DNA from: an uncultured Clostridia bacterium
GTDB taxonomy: Bacteria; Bacillota; Clostridia; Oscillospirales; Acutalibacteraceae
Assembly (NCBI GenBank): GCA_937920235.1
Contig: CALGUK010000048.1
Coordinates: 20,171-84,170, forward strand
Reading direction: 5' to 3'
DNA length: 64,000 nt
Numbering within the stretch: position 1 is the stretch's first letter; every line of letters begins with the position of its first letter. The notes beneath the pieces are model-generated. The model saw only the letters and a list, made by a program, of their open reading frames with translations, was not told the DNA's origin and ran no database searches. The translations under genes and the position numbers were made by a program. This document shows positions 49,821-57,986 of this stretch, piece after piece.

Positions 49821-50158
49821 ATTTTGAAAGATTGCTCAGACGCCTGGGCACAACCGTATTCATCACAAAGGATGACGGTTGGGAAAGTCCCCGTTTCAAA
49901 GCATTCATACAGCCGTTACGCTACAAGACGAAGCTGTATATGGAGGGTGAACTCACTCCGATAGGTATAAACAAAAATGATGTTTATCTTTACATCGGCC
50001 CTGCCGGTCACGACCTTACAAAGCTCGGTTTATCATATCGCATCAACGATTTCGAGCAGAATAAATATATGATTGACCGCGCGGAAAAAATCCGTGTTAA
50101 CGACAAAACGGTATATATCTGGGCGGTCATAAGAAAAACTACGGAGGTAAACAGATGA
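49817..50158 (+). CDS. Head-tail joining/stopper protein (XkdH-like)
   Basis: 113 residues, beta-rich (RFKAFIQPLRYKTKLYMEGE, KNDVYLYIGPAGHDLTKLG), consistent with a stopper or head-closure protein. It overlaps both neighbours by four bases. The family call rests on position and fold pattern. Confidence 0.62.
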   Translation: MNFERLLRRLGTTVFITKDDGWESPRFKAFIQPLRYKTKLYMEGELTPIGINKNDVYLYIGPAGHDLTKLGLSYRINDFEQNKYMIDRAEKIRVNDKTVYIWAVIRKTTEVNR

Positions 50159-50586
50159 CTCTGAACGGAAATATTGTAGAAGGAGCGATGCTTGCCCTTT
50201 CAAATGAAGAAAAATTCAACGATCTGATTTTCGTTATGGCGTACGAGCACGACATCAAGCCCACTCCGGTCACCAACCCGATTGTTGCACTGTCAACCAA
50301 GGGCGGTGTAATCGGTCCGAAGCTTACAAAGACTCTCGACACGGGTGAGGTTGTCAGCACGAAAAACCGTGAAATTGAAACGACCATCAGCATTGATATT
50401 TATCTTCCTTACTCAATGGGCGGCAACAACGGTCACAAGATTTTTGACCGTATTGCCACATACCTTATGTATGAAACCGCATACAGCATTACAAAAGCGA
50501 CCTGCTATGAGACGGAATACGACAAATCCTGCCAGGCGATTGTACTGAAATCCAATTTCGTGTTCTCTAACATCGCTTCGTCATAA
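50155..50586 (+). CDS. Putative head completion/tail-joining protein (last gene of head module)
   Basis: 143 residues, mixed alpha/beta. It begins with a helix (NGNIVEGAMLALSNEEKF) and has repeated beta strands such as REIETTISIDIYLPYSMGG. In PBSX-like phages the slot after XkdH holds XkdI/XkdJ-type proteins that complete the neck. No sheath, tube or tape-measure gene follows; a terminator lies 12 bases downstream. Function inferred from position only. Confidence 0.55.
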   Translation: MTLNGNIVEGAMLALSNEEKFNDLIFVMAYEHDIKPTPVTNPIVALSTKGGVIGPKLTKTLDTGEVVSTKNREIETTISIDIYLPYSMGGNNGHKIFDRIATYLMYETAYSITKATCYETEYDKSCQAIVLKSNFVFSNIASS

Positions 50587-50590
50587 CAAA

Positions 50591-50630
50591 ACAAAAATCC
50601 CACCGTTGGAAATTCCTTCGGTGGGAAAAT
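50591..50630. terminator. Bidirectional terminator between the head module and the MFS gene
   Basis: Stem TCCCACCG / CGGTGGGA (50598-50605 with 50619-50626), with AAAATTTT after it on the plus side and a clean TTTTTGTTTTG on the minus side. It closes the head operon and the transporter gene. Confidence 0.8.
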
Positions 50631-50647
50631 TTTATATTATTCGGAAA

Positions 50648-52147
50648 TCAGTCTGCATTTTCTTCTTCGATTTTGTCAACGATTTCCTGCGGGATTGCTT
50701 CGCCGTGCTTGACGAAGATGATGCAGAGAATACTCAGAATGAACATAATCGGGCTGTAAATGAAGAGTGATTCGTAAGTTCCCGTGAACATACGGACAAT
50801 ACCGTAAATGATGGGAGAAGCGATCTGAGCTGAGAATGTTGCCGTGTAATAGTAGCCTGTAAAGGTACCAACCTTGTCAACACCGCCGATTTCAAGAACA
50901 AGAGGCAGTGTGTTAACGGTGATAAGCATATTTGCAAATCCGCCGAAGATAAGAGCAACCCAGATAAGAGCCATACTGCCGGTTATCACATATGCAAGGA
51001 ACACCGCCATAAATACTACGAGACCGATAAGGATTGTCTTTTTTCTGCCGAGCTTCTTGCCCATTTTACCTGCCGGAATAGCGGCAGCGGCAGAGCATAC
51101 GGCAAAGAGAGTTGTCATAATAGTTGCTTCACTCGTTGATTTGCCGAGAACCTCAGCAGCAAAAAGAGCGAAGAATGTTGTAATGGCATTTGTACCGCAG
51201 AAGAGGAAGAAGAGACCGCCGAGCATTGCGATAAGGCTTTTTCTCTCGCCCTTTGAAAGCTTCTGAGCTTTTCTGGCTGCTTTTTCTGCCTTCTTTGCCT
51301 CTTTCTCAGCCTGAAGCTTTGCTTTTTCGTCCATAGCCTGATTCTTTGCGGCCTGAACCTCGAGCTTGCTTGATGGCTCCTTAACGAAGATGCGGACAAC
51401 GAGCATACCGATAATCATAACCACGGCGCCTACAAGGAAAACGTAGGGGAAGCTTGTTGACTGCTCGTTTTCGGCTGTAACCTTAACACCTGTTACGAGT
51501 GCATAAACTGCACCGACAACAGTACCTGCCACCATACCGATAACAGAACCGACACCGCCCATAAGGTTGATGATAGCGTTGCCTTCACTTCTCAATTCGG
51601 GCGGAGTAAGAGCAGGCATAAGAGCAACTGCAGGAGCACGCCAGAGTGACATTGAGAAAACGAAGAGAATGATGAAAATCATTGTTGCGGGAAGTGAATT
51701 TGTGAGAGCGACCCACGGAATAATCGCAAAAAGTGCTGCCGAAACAGGTGCACCGTAAACGATAAAGGGACGGCGCTTACCGAGCTTTGAATGGCAACGG
51801 TCCGAGAGCTTACCGAAGGTCGGCTGGAAGATAACGCCGAAGATGTTATCGAATGTCATAATAACACCGATGAAAAGCGGAACAAGAGTGATTCCGCCGC
51901 CGACCGCATTAACGTCCTGACCCTGAGTTTTTGCAAATTCCGCAAGGAACGGGAATGCCTCATTGAGCTTCTGGCTCAAGGAAGTAATCCATGCAGACTC
52001 AGTAAGCAATCTGTTAAGGATTTTTGTGATATACGGGTCATAAATTGCCCAAGCGATTGAAGATGCAAGAAAAGCGAAGCCTGTCAGAATGGTGTGACCG
52101 GTATGGAGCTTACCGTTTTTCTCGCAAAAAAGTTCTTTTTTTTCCAT
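50648..52147 (-). CDS. MFS/GPH-type sugar transporter
   Basis: 499 residues with about twelve membrane helices and a long central cytoplasmic loop rich in Lys/Ala/Glu (about 270-300, EKEAKKAEKAARKAQK). The N-terminal half contains QPTFGKLSDRCHSKLGKRRP, a motif seen in GPH and SLC45-like carriers. It probably imports a glycoside or sugar with a cation. There is no adjacent glycosidase to point to the substrate. Confidence 0.85.
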   Translation of the reverse strand: MEKKELFCEKNGKLHTGHTILTGFAFLASSIAWAIYDPYITKILNRLLTESAWITSLSQKLNEAFPFLAEFAKTQGQDVNAVGGGITLVPLFIGVIMTFDNIFGVIFQPTFGKLSDRCHSKLGKRRPFIVYGAPVSAALFAIIPWVALTNSLPATMIFIILFVFSMSLWRAPAVALMPALTPPELRSEGNAIINLMGGVGSVIGMVAGTVVGAVYALVTGVKVTAENEQSTSFPYVFLVGAVVMIIGMLVVRIFVKEPSSKLEVQAAKNQAMDEKAKLQAEKEAKKAEKAARKAQKLSKGERKSLIAMLGGLFFLFCGTNAITTFFALFAAEVLGKSTSEATIMTTLFAVCSAAAAIPAGKMGKKLGRKKTILIGLVVFMAVFLAYVITGSMALIWVALIFGGFANMLITVNTLPLVLEIGGVDKVGTFTGYYYTATFSAQIASPIIYGIVRMFTGTYESLFIYSPIMFILSILCIIFVKHGEAIPQEIVDKIEEENAD

Positions 52148-52164
52148 AGTAAGAATACCTCCTA

Positions 52165-52182
52165 TATATTCGCAAGAATATA
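52165..52182. promoter_or_regulatory. Operator-like inverted repeat before the transporter gene
   Basis: TATATTC / GAATATA around GCAA, lying between a TATAAT -10 (minus strand, 52191-52196) and the AGGAGG ribosome binding site. The placement suits a repressor site; no regulator gene is adjacent. The -35 is weak. Confidence 0.45.
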
Positions 52183-52303
52183 CATTTTGTATTATACAAT
52201 AATTTCCTGCAAAGATAAATGTAAAAAAGTGCTAAAAAGCAGAAAAATTTTTGTACACTGTGTCAATATTCTCCTGCATTCACCGTTAATTTATCGGCAA
52301 GCC

Positions 52304-52546
52304 TCAGTCCTCACCGTCAATTTTCTTCTGAATTTCGGTTATTTTTCCCTCCAGCTCGTCAAGACGCGCTTCGAGGCTTCTGTACTCCTCTTCCCAGAGG
52401 TCAAGCTCCTGTTCGTCATCCTCATCGGGCGGAAAATCCTCAAGGTCAAAAAGCTGATCCTCGATATCCTCATACTCCTCGACAAGCTGCTTTTTCAGTC
52501 GGACAAGCTCGGCGGCACCGACATTAAAATCCTTTATTTCTCCCAT
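52304..52546 (-). CDS. Small acidic coiled-coil protein (unknown)
   Basis: 80 residues, strongly acidic, with two helical stretches (AAELVRLKKQLVEEYEDIED and YRSLEARLDELEGKITEIQ) of heptad character around a proline- and acidic-rich turn. It lies 20 bases after the PspC-domain gene and is likely co-transcribed. No family recognised. Confidence 0.65.
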   Translation of the reverse strand: MGEIKDFNVGAAELVRLKKQLVEEYEDIEDQLFDLEDFPPDEDDEQELDLWEEEYRSLEARLDELEGKITEIQKKIDGED

Positions 52547-52566
52547 AAAAGCACCCTTGACAACGC

Positions 52567-52803
52567 TTAATTTCCGCCGTTTCCGTCATCATAACGGTAA
52601 TCCTCGGGGAAAGGACGTCTGGGCATAACAAAGGCAAGAATTGCATAAACAACAATTCCGCCGATACCTGCAGAAAAGAGAGTGATGAGCGCATAAATCA
52701 CGCGGACAATCGTGGGATCGATACCGAAAAATTCAGCGATACCCGCACACACACCGTCGATTTTTTTATCCGTACTCTTATAAAGCTTTTTATTTTTATC
52801 CAT
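52567..52803 (-). CDS. PspC-domain membrane protein
   Basis: 78 residues from ATG at 52803 with ACGGAGGAAG upstream. The PspC core KKIDGVCAGIAEFFGIDPTI is followed by one to two membrane segments (VIYALITLFSAGIGGIVVYA) and a polar tail. PspC-domain proteins help sense or answer envelope stress. No other phage-shock genes are nearby. Confidence 0.88.
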   Translation of the reverse strand: MDKNKKLYKSTDKKIDGVCAGIAEFFGIDPTIVRVIYALITLFSAGIGGIVVYAILAFVMPRRPFPEDYRYDDGNGGN

Positions 52804-52860
52804 TTTTACTTCCTCCGTTTTTCTTTTATTGTAGCACATAATTTTCCGTCATTCAATACA

Positions 52861-52888
52861 AAAAACGGCAGTCCGCAGTGAACTGCCG
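52861..52888 (-). terminator. Terminator after the HtrA-type protease gene
   Basis: Inverted repeat CGGCAGT / ACTGCCG (52866-52872 with 52882-52888) followed by five T on the minus strand. It ends the two-component/HtrA transcription unit. Confidence 0.75.
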
Positions 52889-52896
52889 TAAGTTTT

Positions 52897-54327
52897 TTAA
52901 TTACCGAAGGGGAACAGGAAGCCGCTGTCGTTTATTTCCTCCTCGGGCTCGGTAACGGTTGAATCCTCAACGAGCTTAACCGTCACATCAAAGGTTGACA
53001 CATTGTAATTTGCATCTATTCTGCATATTGTCAGAGTGAGAGTGTCACCGACCTTGCCGTTTTCAATAACCTCGAGAAGCACATCGTAGGTGTCGAGCTC
53101 CTTACCGTTTACGGCAATAATCATATCGCCCTCTTTTGCCTCGGTATTTTTAAGGTCACTGCCGTTCATAATACTGCTGATTATCACGGAGCCTGCAGGC
53201 AGAGAATTTGCCTTGACGATAATCGAATAGGTCTGATTCTGAGTTGACGCCATAAAGTTGATGCCGAGAATGGGTCTGTTTGAGACATAGCCGTTGCGGA
53301 TAAGCTCATCTACAATCTCCTTTACCGTTGATGACGGAACGGAGAATCCCATTCCCTCATACTCAGTTGAAGCAATTTTTGAGGAATTTATACCGATTAT
53401 CTGACCGTATTCGTTTACGAGTGCGCCGCCGGAGTTACCGGGATTTATAGCGGCAGTATGCTGAATACAGGCAACCTCATATCCTACGGGGCTGTCAATC
53501 GGTCTGCCGATAGCCGAAACCATACCGTTTGTGAAAGAGCCGAAGAACTGTGTACCGCCCGGATTACCTATGGCATAAACGGTATCGCCAACCCCGACCT
53601 CATCGGAAACGGCAAATTCAGCCGCCTTCAAGTCTGTTGTGCTGACTCTGAGCAGTCCGATATCGGTTTTTGCATCCTTACCCACCACAACCGCATCATA
53701 CTGAGTGCCGTCTGCGGTCTGAACGATAATCTGCGCGTTTTTCACGTCGATAACATGAGCACAGGTGATAATGTAAGTGGCATTTTTATCCTTATTGAGT
53801 CCCATAACGACACCCGTACCCTCAGAATAAACATCCTGCTGATTTCTGGTGTAAACAAGGACACCGACCGAGCTCTCATTCACCTTTTTATATACATCTC
53901 CTGCCGAGAGAACACCCTCGGGAAGCTCCTGCTTTTCACTGTCATCATCGGGCACCGGAGCAAGATTCATCTGTGTGTCGTCACCGTTTATATTTTCATT
54001 ATTATCGTTTCCGTCAAAAAGTGAAAATCCGATTATCAGTGCAGCGACTACAAAAATGATTGCCAGAATGATAACCACTGCAATTCCGCCTTTTTTCTTG
54101 CCCTTACTCTTTTTTTCGGTCTGAGGCTGAGCGGAATAGCTGCCGTAAGGCATATACTGATTTGTCTGATTATTGTATGTGTACTGCGGATTATAGCCGT
54201 ATCCGTTTCCTGCGGGCGGAGTTACCGGCTCTCTGAACGGCGGCTCGTTTCTCTGCTCGGTATGACCGTACTGCGATTGGGTATCAGCGCCCTCGTTATT
54301 CAGATTGTTGTTCATATTTTCATCCAT
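52897..54327 (-). CDS. HtrA-like membrane-anchored serine protease with PDZ domain
   Basis: 476 residues. A long Asn/Gln/Tyr/Pro-rich cytoplasmic N-terminus precedes one membrane helix (about 78-104, IAVVIILAIIFVVAALIIG). The trypsin-like domain has the His in CAHVID, the Asp in TDIGLLR and the Ser in NPGNSGGALV, so the triad is complete. A PDZ domain (about 355-445) and an acidic tail follow. It would degrade misfolded proteins outside the membrane. It lies 26 bases after the histidine kinase gene, so it may be both in that operon and under its control, as with CssRS- or WalRK-linked HtrA. Confidence 0.92.
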   Translation of the reverse strand: MDENMNNNLNNEGADTQSQYGHTEQRNEPPFREPVTPPAGNGYGYNPQYTYNNQTNQYMPYGSYSAQPQTEKKSKGKKKGGIAVVIILAIIFVVAALIIGFSLFDGNDNNENINGDDTQMNLAPVPDDDSEKQELPEGVLSAGDVYKKVNESSVGVLVYTRNQQDVYSEGTGVVMGLNKDKNATYIITCAHVIDVKNAQIIVQTADGTQYDAVVVGKDAKTDIGLLRVSTTDLKAAEFAVSDEVGVGDTVYAIGNPGGTQFFGSFTNGMVSAIGRPIDSPVGYEVACIQHTAAINPGNSGGALVNEYGQIIGINSSKIASTEYEGMGFSVPSSTVKEIVDELIRNGYVSNRPILGINFMASTQNQTYSIIVKANSLPAGSVIISSIMNGSDLKNTEAKEGDMIIAVNGKELDTYDVLLEVIENGKVGDTLTLTICRIDANYNVSTFDVTVKLVEDSTVTEPEEEINDSGFLFPFGN

Positions 54328-54353
54328 AAGAATCCCTCCGGGGAAAAATATAT

Positions 54354-55877
54354 TTATTTATCTTTTTTATCAAGCAAGAACGTAAATCTTGTGAATTTGC
54401 CCTTTTCACTCTCGACATAAATCTTGCCTCCGTGCATCTCCACAATGGTTTTGCACAGATAGAGTCCGAGACCGGCACTCTTGACATCATAGCTTCGGGA
54501 TTTATCCACCTTATAGAAGCGTTCAAAAATTCTGCCCGTTTCCTCCGAGGAAATTCCCTCGCCCGTATTTTCAATGGCAAAATATACCTTATTATTCTTT
54601 GCCTCACCCGTCATCACGGTAATGGTACCGCCCTCGTTGGTGAATTTCACTGCATTATCCACAAGGTTGTAAACCACCTGATATATCATATCGCGGTCGG
54701 CGTTGATATATACCGGAACAGTATTTTCAAATCCTGCTATTTCAATATTTTTCTTCTCGATTTCCTGCTCAAAGGTGAGCATACAGTTGATTGCAAGCTG
54801 GGATATGTCGAATTTTGTCGGCTTGATTTCAAGCTCGCCCGCCTCAATTTTCGACAAATTGAGCATTGATGTGACAAGTCTCGACAGCCTTTTCACCTCG
54901 CCCGACACGATACGCAGATATTCGTCGTGCTTTTCGGGAGGAATTGTGCCGTCAATTATTCCGTCGATAAATCCGCCGATGGTCGTCATAGGGGTTTTCA
55001 GCTCGTGGGAGATATTTGCCACAAAGCTTCTTCTCGACGACTCAAGCACCGAGAGAGCCGTTGCCATCTGATTGAACGAACGGCAAAGCTCCGAAAGCTC
55101 GTCAGAGCCGCGAACGGTTATCCTCTTACTGAAATCGCCCTTGGCATAAGCCTTGGTCGCATTTGACATCTGCCTTAACGGATTTGTAAGCTTTGCGGTA
55201 AAGGCATAAATCACTATAAACGACAGAGCCGCCGCAAAAAGTGCCGAAGCAAAGTAAAGTCCCGCTATATTCGAGGCATATTCACGCAGATTGTCGCGGA
55301 CGGGAACGCTGGCAAAAAACGCGCCCACAAATGTTCCGTTAACCGTTACGGGACAGCCTGCCAGAAAGGTGTCCTCGGTGAAAAGTCCCGATATTTCCTT
55401 GTTGCTGAAATATTCTCCGTCACGAACCTCATCCATAATTGTTTTAGGAATGATATAGCCGCCATGGACAAGACATCCCGAGCTGTCGGGAGAAAAACTG
55501 TAAAGAAAATCGTCGCGGCAAAGAATGACCTTACCGTCGTGATTTGAAAAGAATATATCGGCATCAATGGCTGTTGAGGTAACGCCTAAGTTGTTACACA
55601 TAATGATAAGAGCGTTATTAACCTCTTCCTGAGTGGTGCAGTTTTCGAGCAGTCTTTCACCGTATTCCGCATTCTGCTTTACATTGACCGACAAAAGCTC
55701 CTGTGTCTCCTTTGCCCAGCGGTTTGAAAGAAACACGCTGAACGAGGATGCCAGCACAAGATAGCTCACCAGCATAAGCGCCGTCATAATGGTCAGATAT
55801 TTGGCAAAGAGGGGCAGATGGGTGAAAAACCTTTTGATTCGCTCTGCACGCTTTTTTATAAAATTATTTTTTGCCAT
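54354..55877 (-). CDS. Sensor histidine kinase (two-component system)
   Basis: 507 residues from the ATG at 55877; GTG and TTG starts slightly upstream are possible. Two membrane helices (about 35-58 and 205-228) enclose an extracellular sensor of about 145 residues. HAMP follows (about 230-280), then HisKA with the phosphorylated His in ANISHELKTPMTT, and HATPase_c with NLVDNAVKF and SAGLGLYLCK. No PAS domain is evident. It overlaps the response regulator gene and precedes htrA. Confidence 0.92.
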   Translation of the reverse strand: MAKNNFIKKRAERIKRFFTHLPLFAKYLTIMTALMLVSYLVLASSFSVFLSNRWAKETQELLSVNVKQNAEYGERLLENCTTQEEVNNALIIMCNNLGVTSTAIDADIFFSNHDGKVILCRDDFLYSFSPDSSGCLVHGGYIIPKTIMDEVRDGEYFSNKEISGLFTEDTFLAGCPVTVNGTFVGAFFASVPVRDNLREYASNIAGLYFASALFAAALSFIVIYAFTAKLTNPLRQMSNATKAYAKGDFSKRITVRGSDELSELCRSFNQMATALSVLESSRRSFVANISHELKTPMTTIGGFIDGIIDGTIPPEKHDEYLRIVSGEVKRLSRLVTSMLNLSKIEAGELEIKPTKFDISQLAINCMLTFEQEIEKKNIEIAGFENTVPVYINADRDMIYQVVYNLVDNAVKFTNEGGTITVMTGEAKNNKVYFAIENTGEGISSEETGRIFERFYKVDKSRSYDVKSAGLGLYLCKTIVEMHGGKIYVESEKGKFTRFTFLLDKKDK

Positions 55878-56556
55878 GAGTTTCAAATTTATAACCGACA
55901 CTCCAGATTGTTCTCAGTTCCCACTCGTCTGAAACGCCCTTGAGCTTGTCGCGGAGTCTCTTGATGTGAACGTCAACCGTTCTGCTGTCGCCGAAATAGT
56001 CAAATCCCCACACATCGTCAAGAAGCTGATCGCGAGTGAAAACCCTGTCCGGATTGCTTGCAAGATAATAGATAAGCTCAAGCTCCTTGGGAGGAGTTTC
56101 AATCACCTCGCCGTTTACCGTGAGCTGATAATTCGTCATATTTACCGTAAGCTTGTCGTATCTGACCTCTTTTACATCAGACTCCTTCACCTGTGAGGAA
56201 CGGCGGAGAACAGCTTTGATTCTCGCCACGATTTCCTTTGTGTCAAAAGGCTTTGTAACATAGTCGTCGGCACCGAGTTCAAGACCGAGGACCTTGTCAA
56301 AGACCTCATCCTTGGCAGTAAGCATGATGATGGGTGTGTTGTCGGTTTTTCTTATTTCTCTGCACACCTGCCATCCGTCAAGCTGAGGAAGCATAATGTC
56401 AAGAAGAACCAGGTCGGGCTTTTCTGCGGCAAAGGTATTGACTGCATCAACACCGTTATGAGCCATCACAACCGAAAATCCTTCTTTTTCAAGATACATT
56501 CTCAGCAAATCGCAAATATTTTTTTCATCATCCACAACGAGAATTTTTTCTTTCAT
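55864..56556 (-). CDS. OmpR-family response regulator
   Basis: 230 residues. The receiver domain has DDEKNICDLL at the start, the phosphorylated Asp in LVLLDIMLPQ and KPFDTKEI. The C-terminal winged helix has the OmpR-type sequence TPPKELELIYYLASNPDRVF and VDVHIKRLRDKLKG. GAGGAGG precedes the ATG. The set RR-HK-HtrA beside rlmH and a WalJ-like gene recalls the WalRK locus of Bacillota. Confidence 0.94.
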   Translation of the reverse strand: MKEKILVVDDEKNICDLLRMYLEKEGFSVVMAHNGVDAVNTFAAEKPDLVLLDIMLPQLDGWQVCREIRKTDNTPIIMLTAKDEVFDKVLGLELGADDYVTKPFDTKEIVARIKAVLRRSSQVKESDVKEVRYDKLTVNMTNYQLTVNGEVIETPPKELELIYYLASNPDRVFTRDQLLDDVWGFDYFGDSRTVDVHIKRLRDKLKGVSDEWELRTIWSVGYKFETHGKK

Positions 56557-56641
56557 AGTTTAAGCAACCTCCTCTGTGTAAAAAAATGATATAATACAAA
56601 TTTTAACAAATTGATAACAAATTTTATTCTTTTTATAAACA

Positions 56642-57124
56642 TTACTTATGGTATTTTCCGTTGTTGATTATGGAAAAGCCTCTGTAAATCTGTTCGGTCA
56701 GCATAATTCTTGCCAGCTTATGAGGGAAGGTCATTTCCGACACGGAAAACCTGAAATCGCTCGTCCTTTTTATCTCATCGGCAAGTCCGAAGGAGCTTCC
56801 TATGATAAAGACGATATTACTTTTTCCCGAAAGTGCGATATCCCCCAGCTTTTTTGCAAAAGCCTCGGAGCTCATCTGTCTGCCCTCGACACACATTGCA
56901 AAGACATATGAGTTTGCGGGAATTCTGGATTTTATGAGCTGAGCTTCCTTTAAAAGAGCGTTTTCGGTCTCCTTGGGTGAAGGGTTGTCGGACAGTCTGA
57001 CCGGCTCGAGCTCGGTCACGGTAAATTTACAGTATGCGCTCAGCCGTTTTTCATATTCGGCAGAAAAATCCTTCATATATTTTTCCTTGAGTCTGCCCAT
57101 AACTATCAGTTGAACATTCATCAT
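56642..57124 (-). CDS. rlmH: 23S rRNA (pseudouridine-1915-N3)-methyltransferase
   Basis: 160 residues, normal RlmH (SPOUT) length. The SAM-binding knot has FIIGSSFGLADEIK and the C-terminus MTFPHKLARIMLTEQIYRGF with the terminal YHK. It methylates pseudouridine 1915 in helix 69. It overlaps the WalJ-like gene at the start (ATGATG; either Met). Confidence 0.95.
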   Translation of the reverse strand: MMNVQLIVMGRLKEKYMKDFSAEYEKRLSAYCKFTVTELEPVRLSDNPSPKETENALLKEAQLIKSRIPANSYVFAMCVEGRQMSSEAFAKKLGDIALSGKSNIVFIIGSSFGLADEIKRTSDFRFSVSEMTFPHKLARIMLTEQIYRGFSIINNGKYHK

Positions 57125-57912
57125 ATCATCATCGGCCTCTTTTCCCAGATGGGCATTCCCACCTCAAGAAAATAATCTCTCGTCTTGACCGCGCCCACCT
57201 CAAAAAGTGCATCCTCACTCGTTCTCATAGCGAGCAGAGGAAAATTGTTGTCCCTGCTGAGATGACCCAGACAAAACCGCGTTGTGCCCGTCTTGATAAG
57301 CTTTGCAAGAGTCTCGGCACAGGCCTCATTTGAAAGATGACCTTTTTCGCCGAGAATACGTCTTTTCAGCACATAGGGGTACGGTCCCATCTGAAGCATA
57401 TTCACATCGTGGTTTGATTCGAGCATAACGAGATCGGCACCTGCAAGCGCGTCAAACACCGTGTCGGTGACTACACCCAAATCGGTCGCAACCGCCATTT
57501 TTCTGCCGTTTGCAAACTCCACCGTATATCCGCAGGGCTCGTTGGCATCGTGTGAGGTGGGTATCGGTTTTACAAGCATACAGCCCACATCAACACCGTC
57601 GGACGTGATTATTTTGCACTCATCGGCATTGTTGAGAGCATCGGTTTTGCAAAGAGCCTCGTAAGTGCCTCCGGTCATAATGAGCCTTGCCTTGTGCTTT
57701 TTCGTAAAAGCCTTGAGTCCGCGAACATGGTCGGTATGCTCGTGAGTGATAAACACGTTTTTCACGGTATCCGAATCAACGCCCAGATCCCACAGGCTTT
57801 TTTCAATATGCTTCAGCGCAACACCCGCATCTATAAGAATTGAGTCCTCACCGCCGCCTATGTATATGGAATTACCTGCGGAAGATGAAAACATAGGACA
57901 AAATTTTGCCAT
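57121..57912 (-). CDS. walJ: MBL-fold metallohydrolase, WalJ/YycJ type
   Basis: 263 residues. The metal-binding motif is FITHEHTDHVRG near residue 55, with further ligands in ATDLG and ESNHD, and a C-terminal CLGHLSRDNN. YycJ/WalJ is a probable 5'-exonuclease or nucleic acid hydrolase linked to cell division and repair. Its position next to rlmH and near a two-component pair and HtrA matches the usual Bacillota neighbourhood. Confidence 0.87.
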   Translation of the reverse strand: MAKFCPMFSSSAGNSIYIGGGEDSILIDAGVALKHIEKSLWDLGVDSDTVKNVFITHEHTDHVRGLKAFTKKHKARLIMTGGTYEALCKTDALNNADECKIITSDGVDVGCMLVKPIPTSHDANEPCGYTVEFANGRKMAVATDLGVVTDTVFDALAGADLVMLESNHDVNMLQMGPYPYVLKRRILGEKGHLSNEACAETLAKLIKTGTTRFCLGHLSRDNNFPLLAMRTSEDALFEVGAVKTRDYFLEVGMPIWEKRPMMI

Positions 57913-57936
57913 TGAATTTCTCCTGTCATAAATATA

Positions 57937-57964
57937 AAAATGAGGCAGTTTTTAAAACCGCCTC
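57937..57964 (-). terminator. Terminator after murA
   Basis: Stem GAGGCGGTTTT / AAAACTGCCTC on the minus strand (57942-57964, one G-U pair) followed by ATTTTTAT. Confidence 0.75.
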
Positions 57965-57986
57965 TCAGTATTTGCTTAAAATTCTT

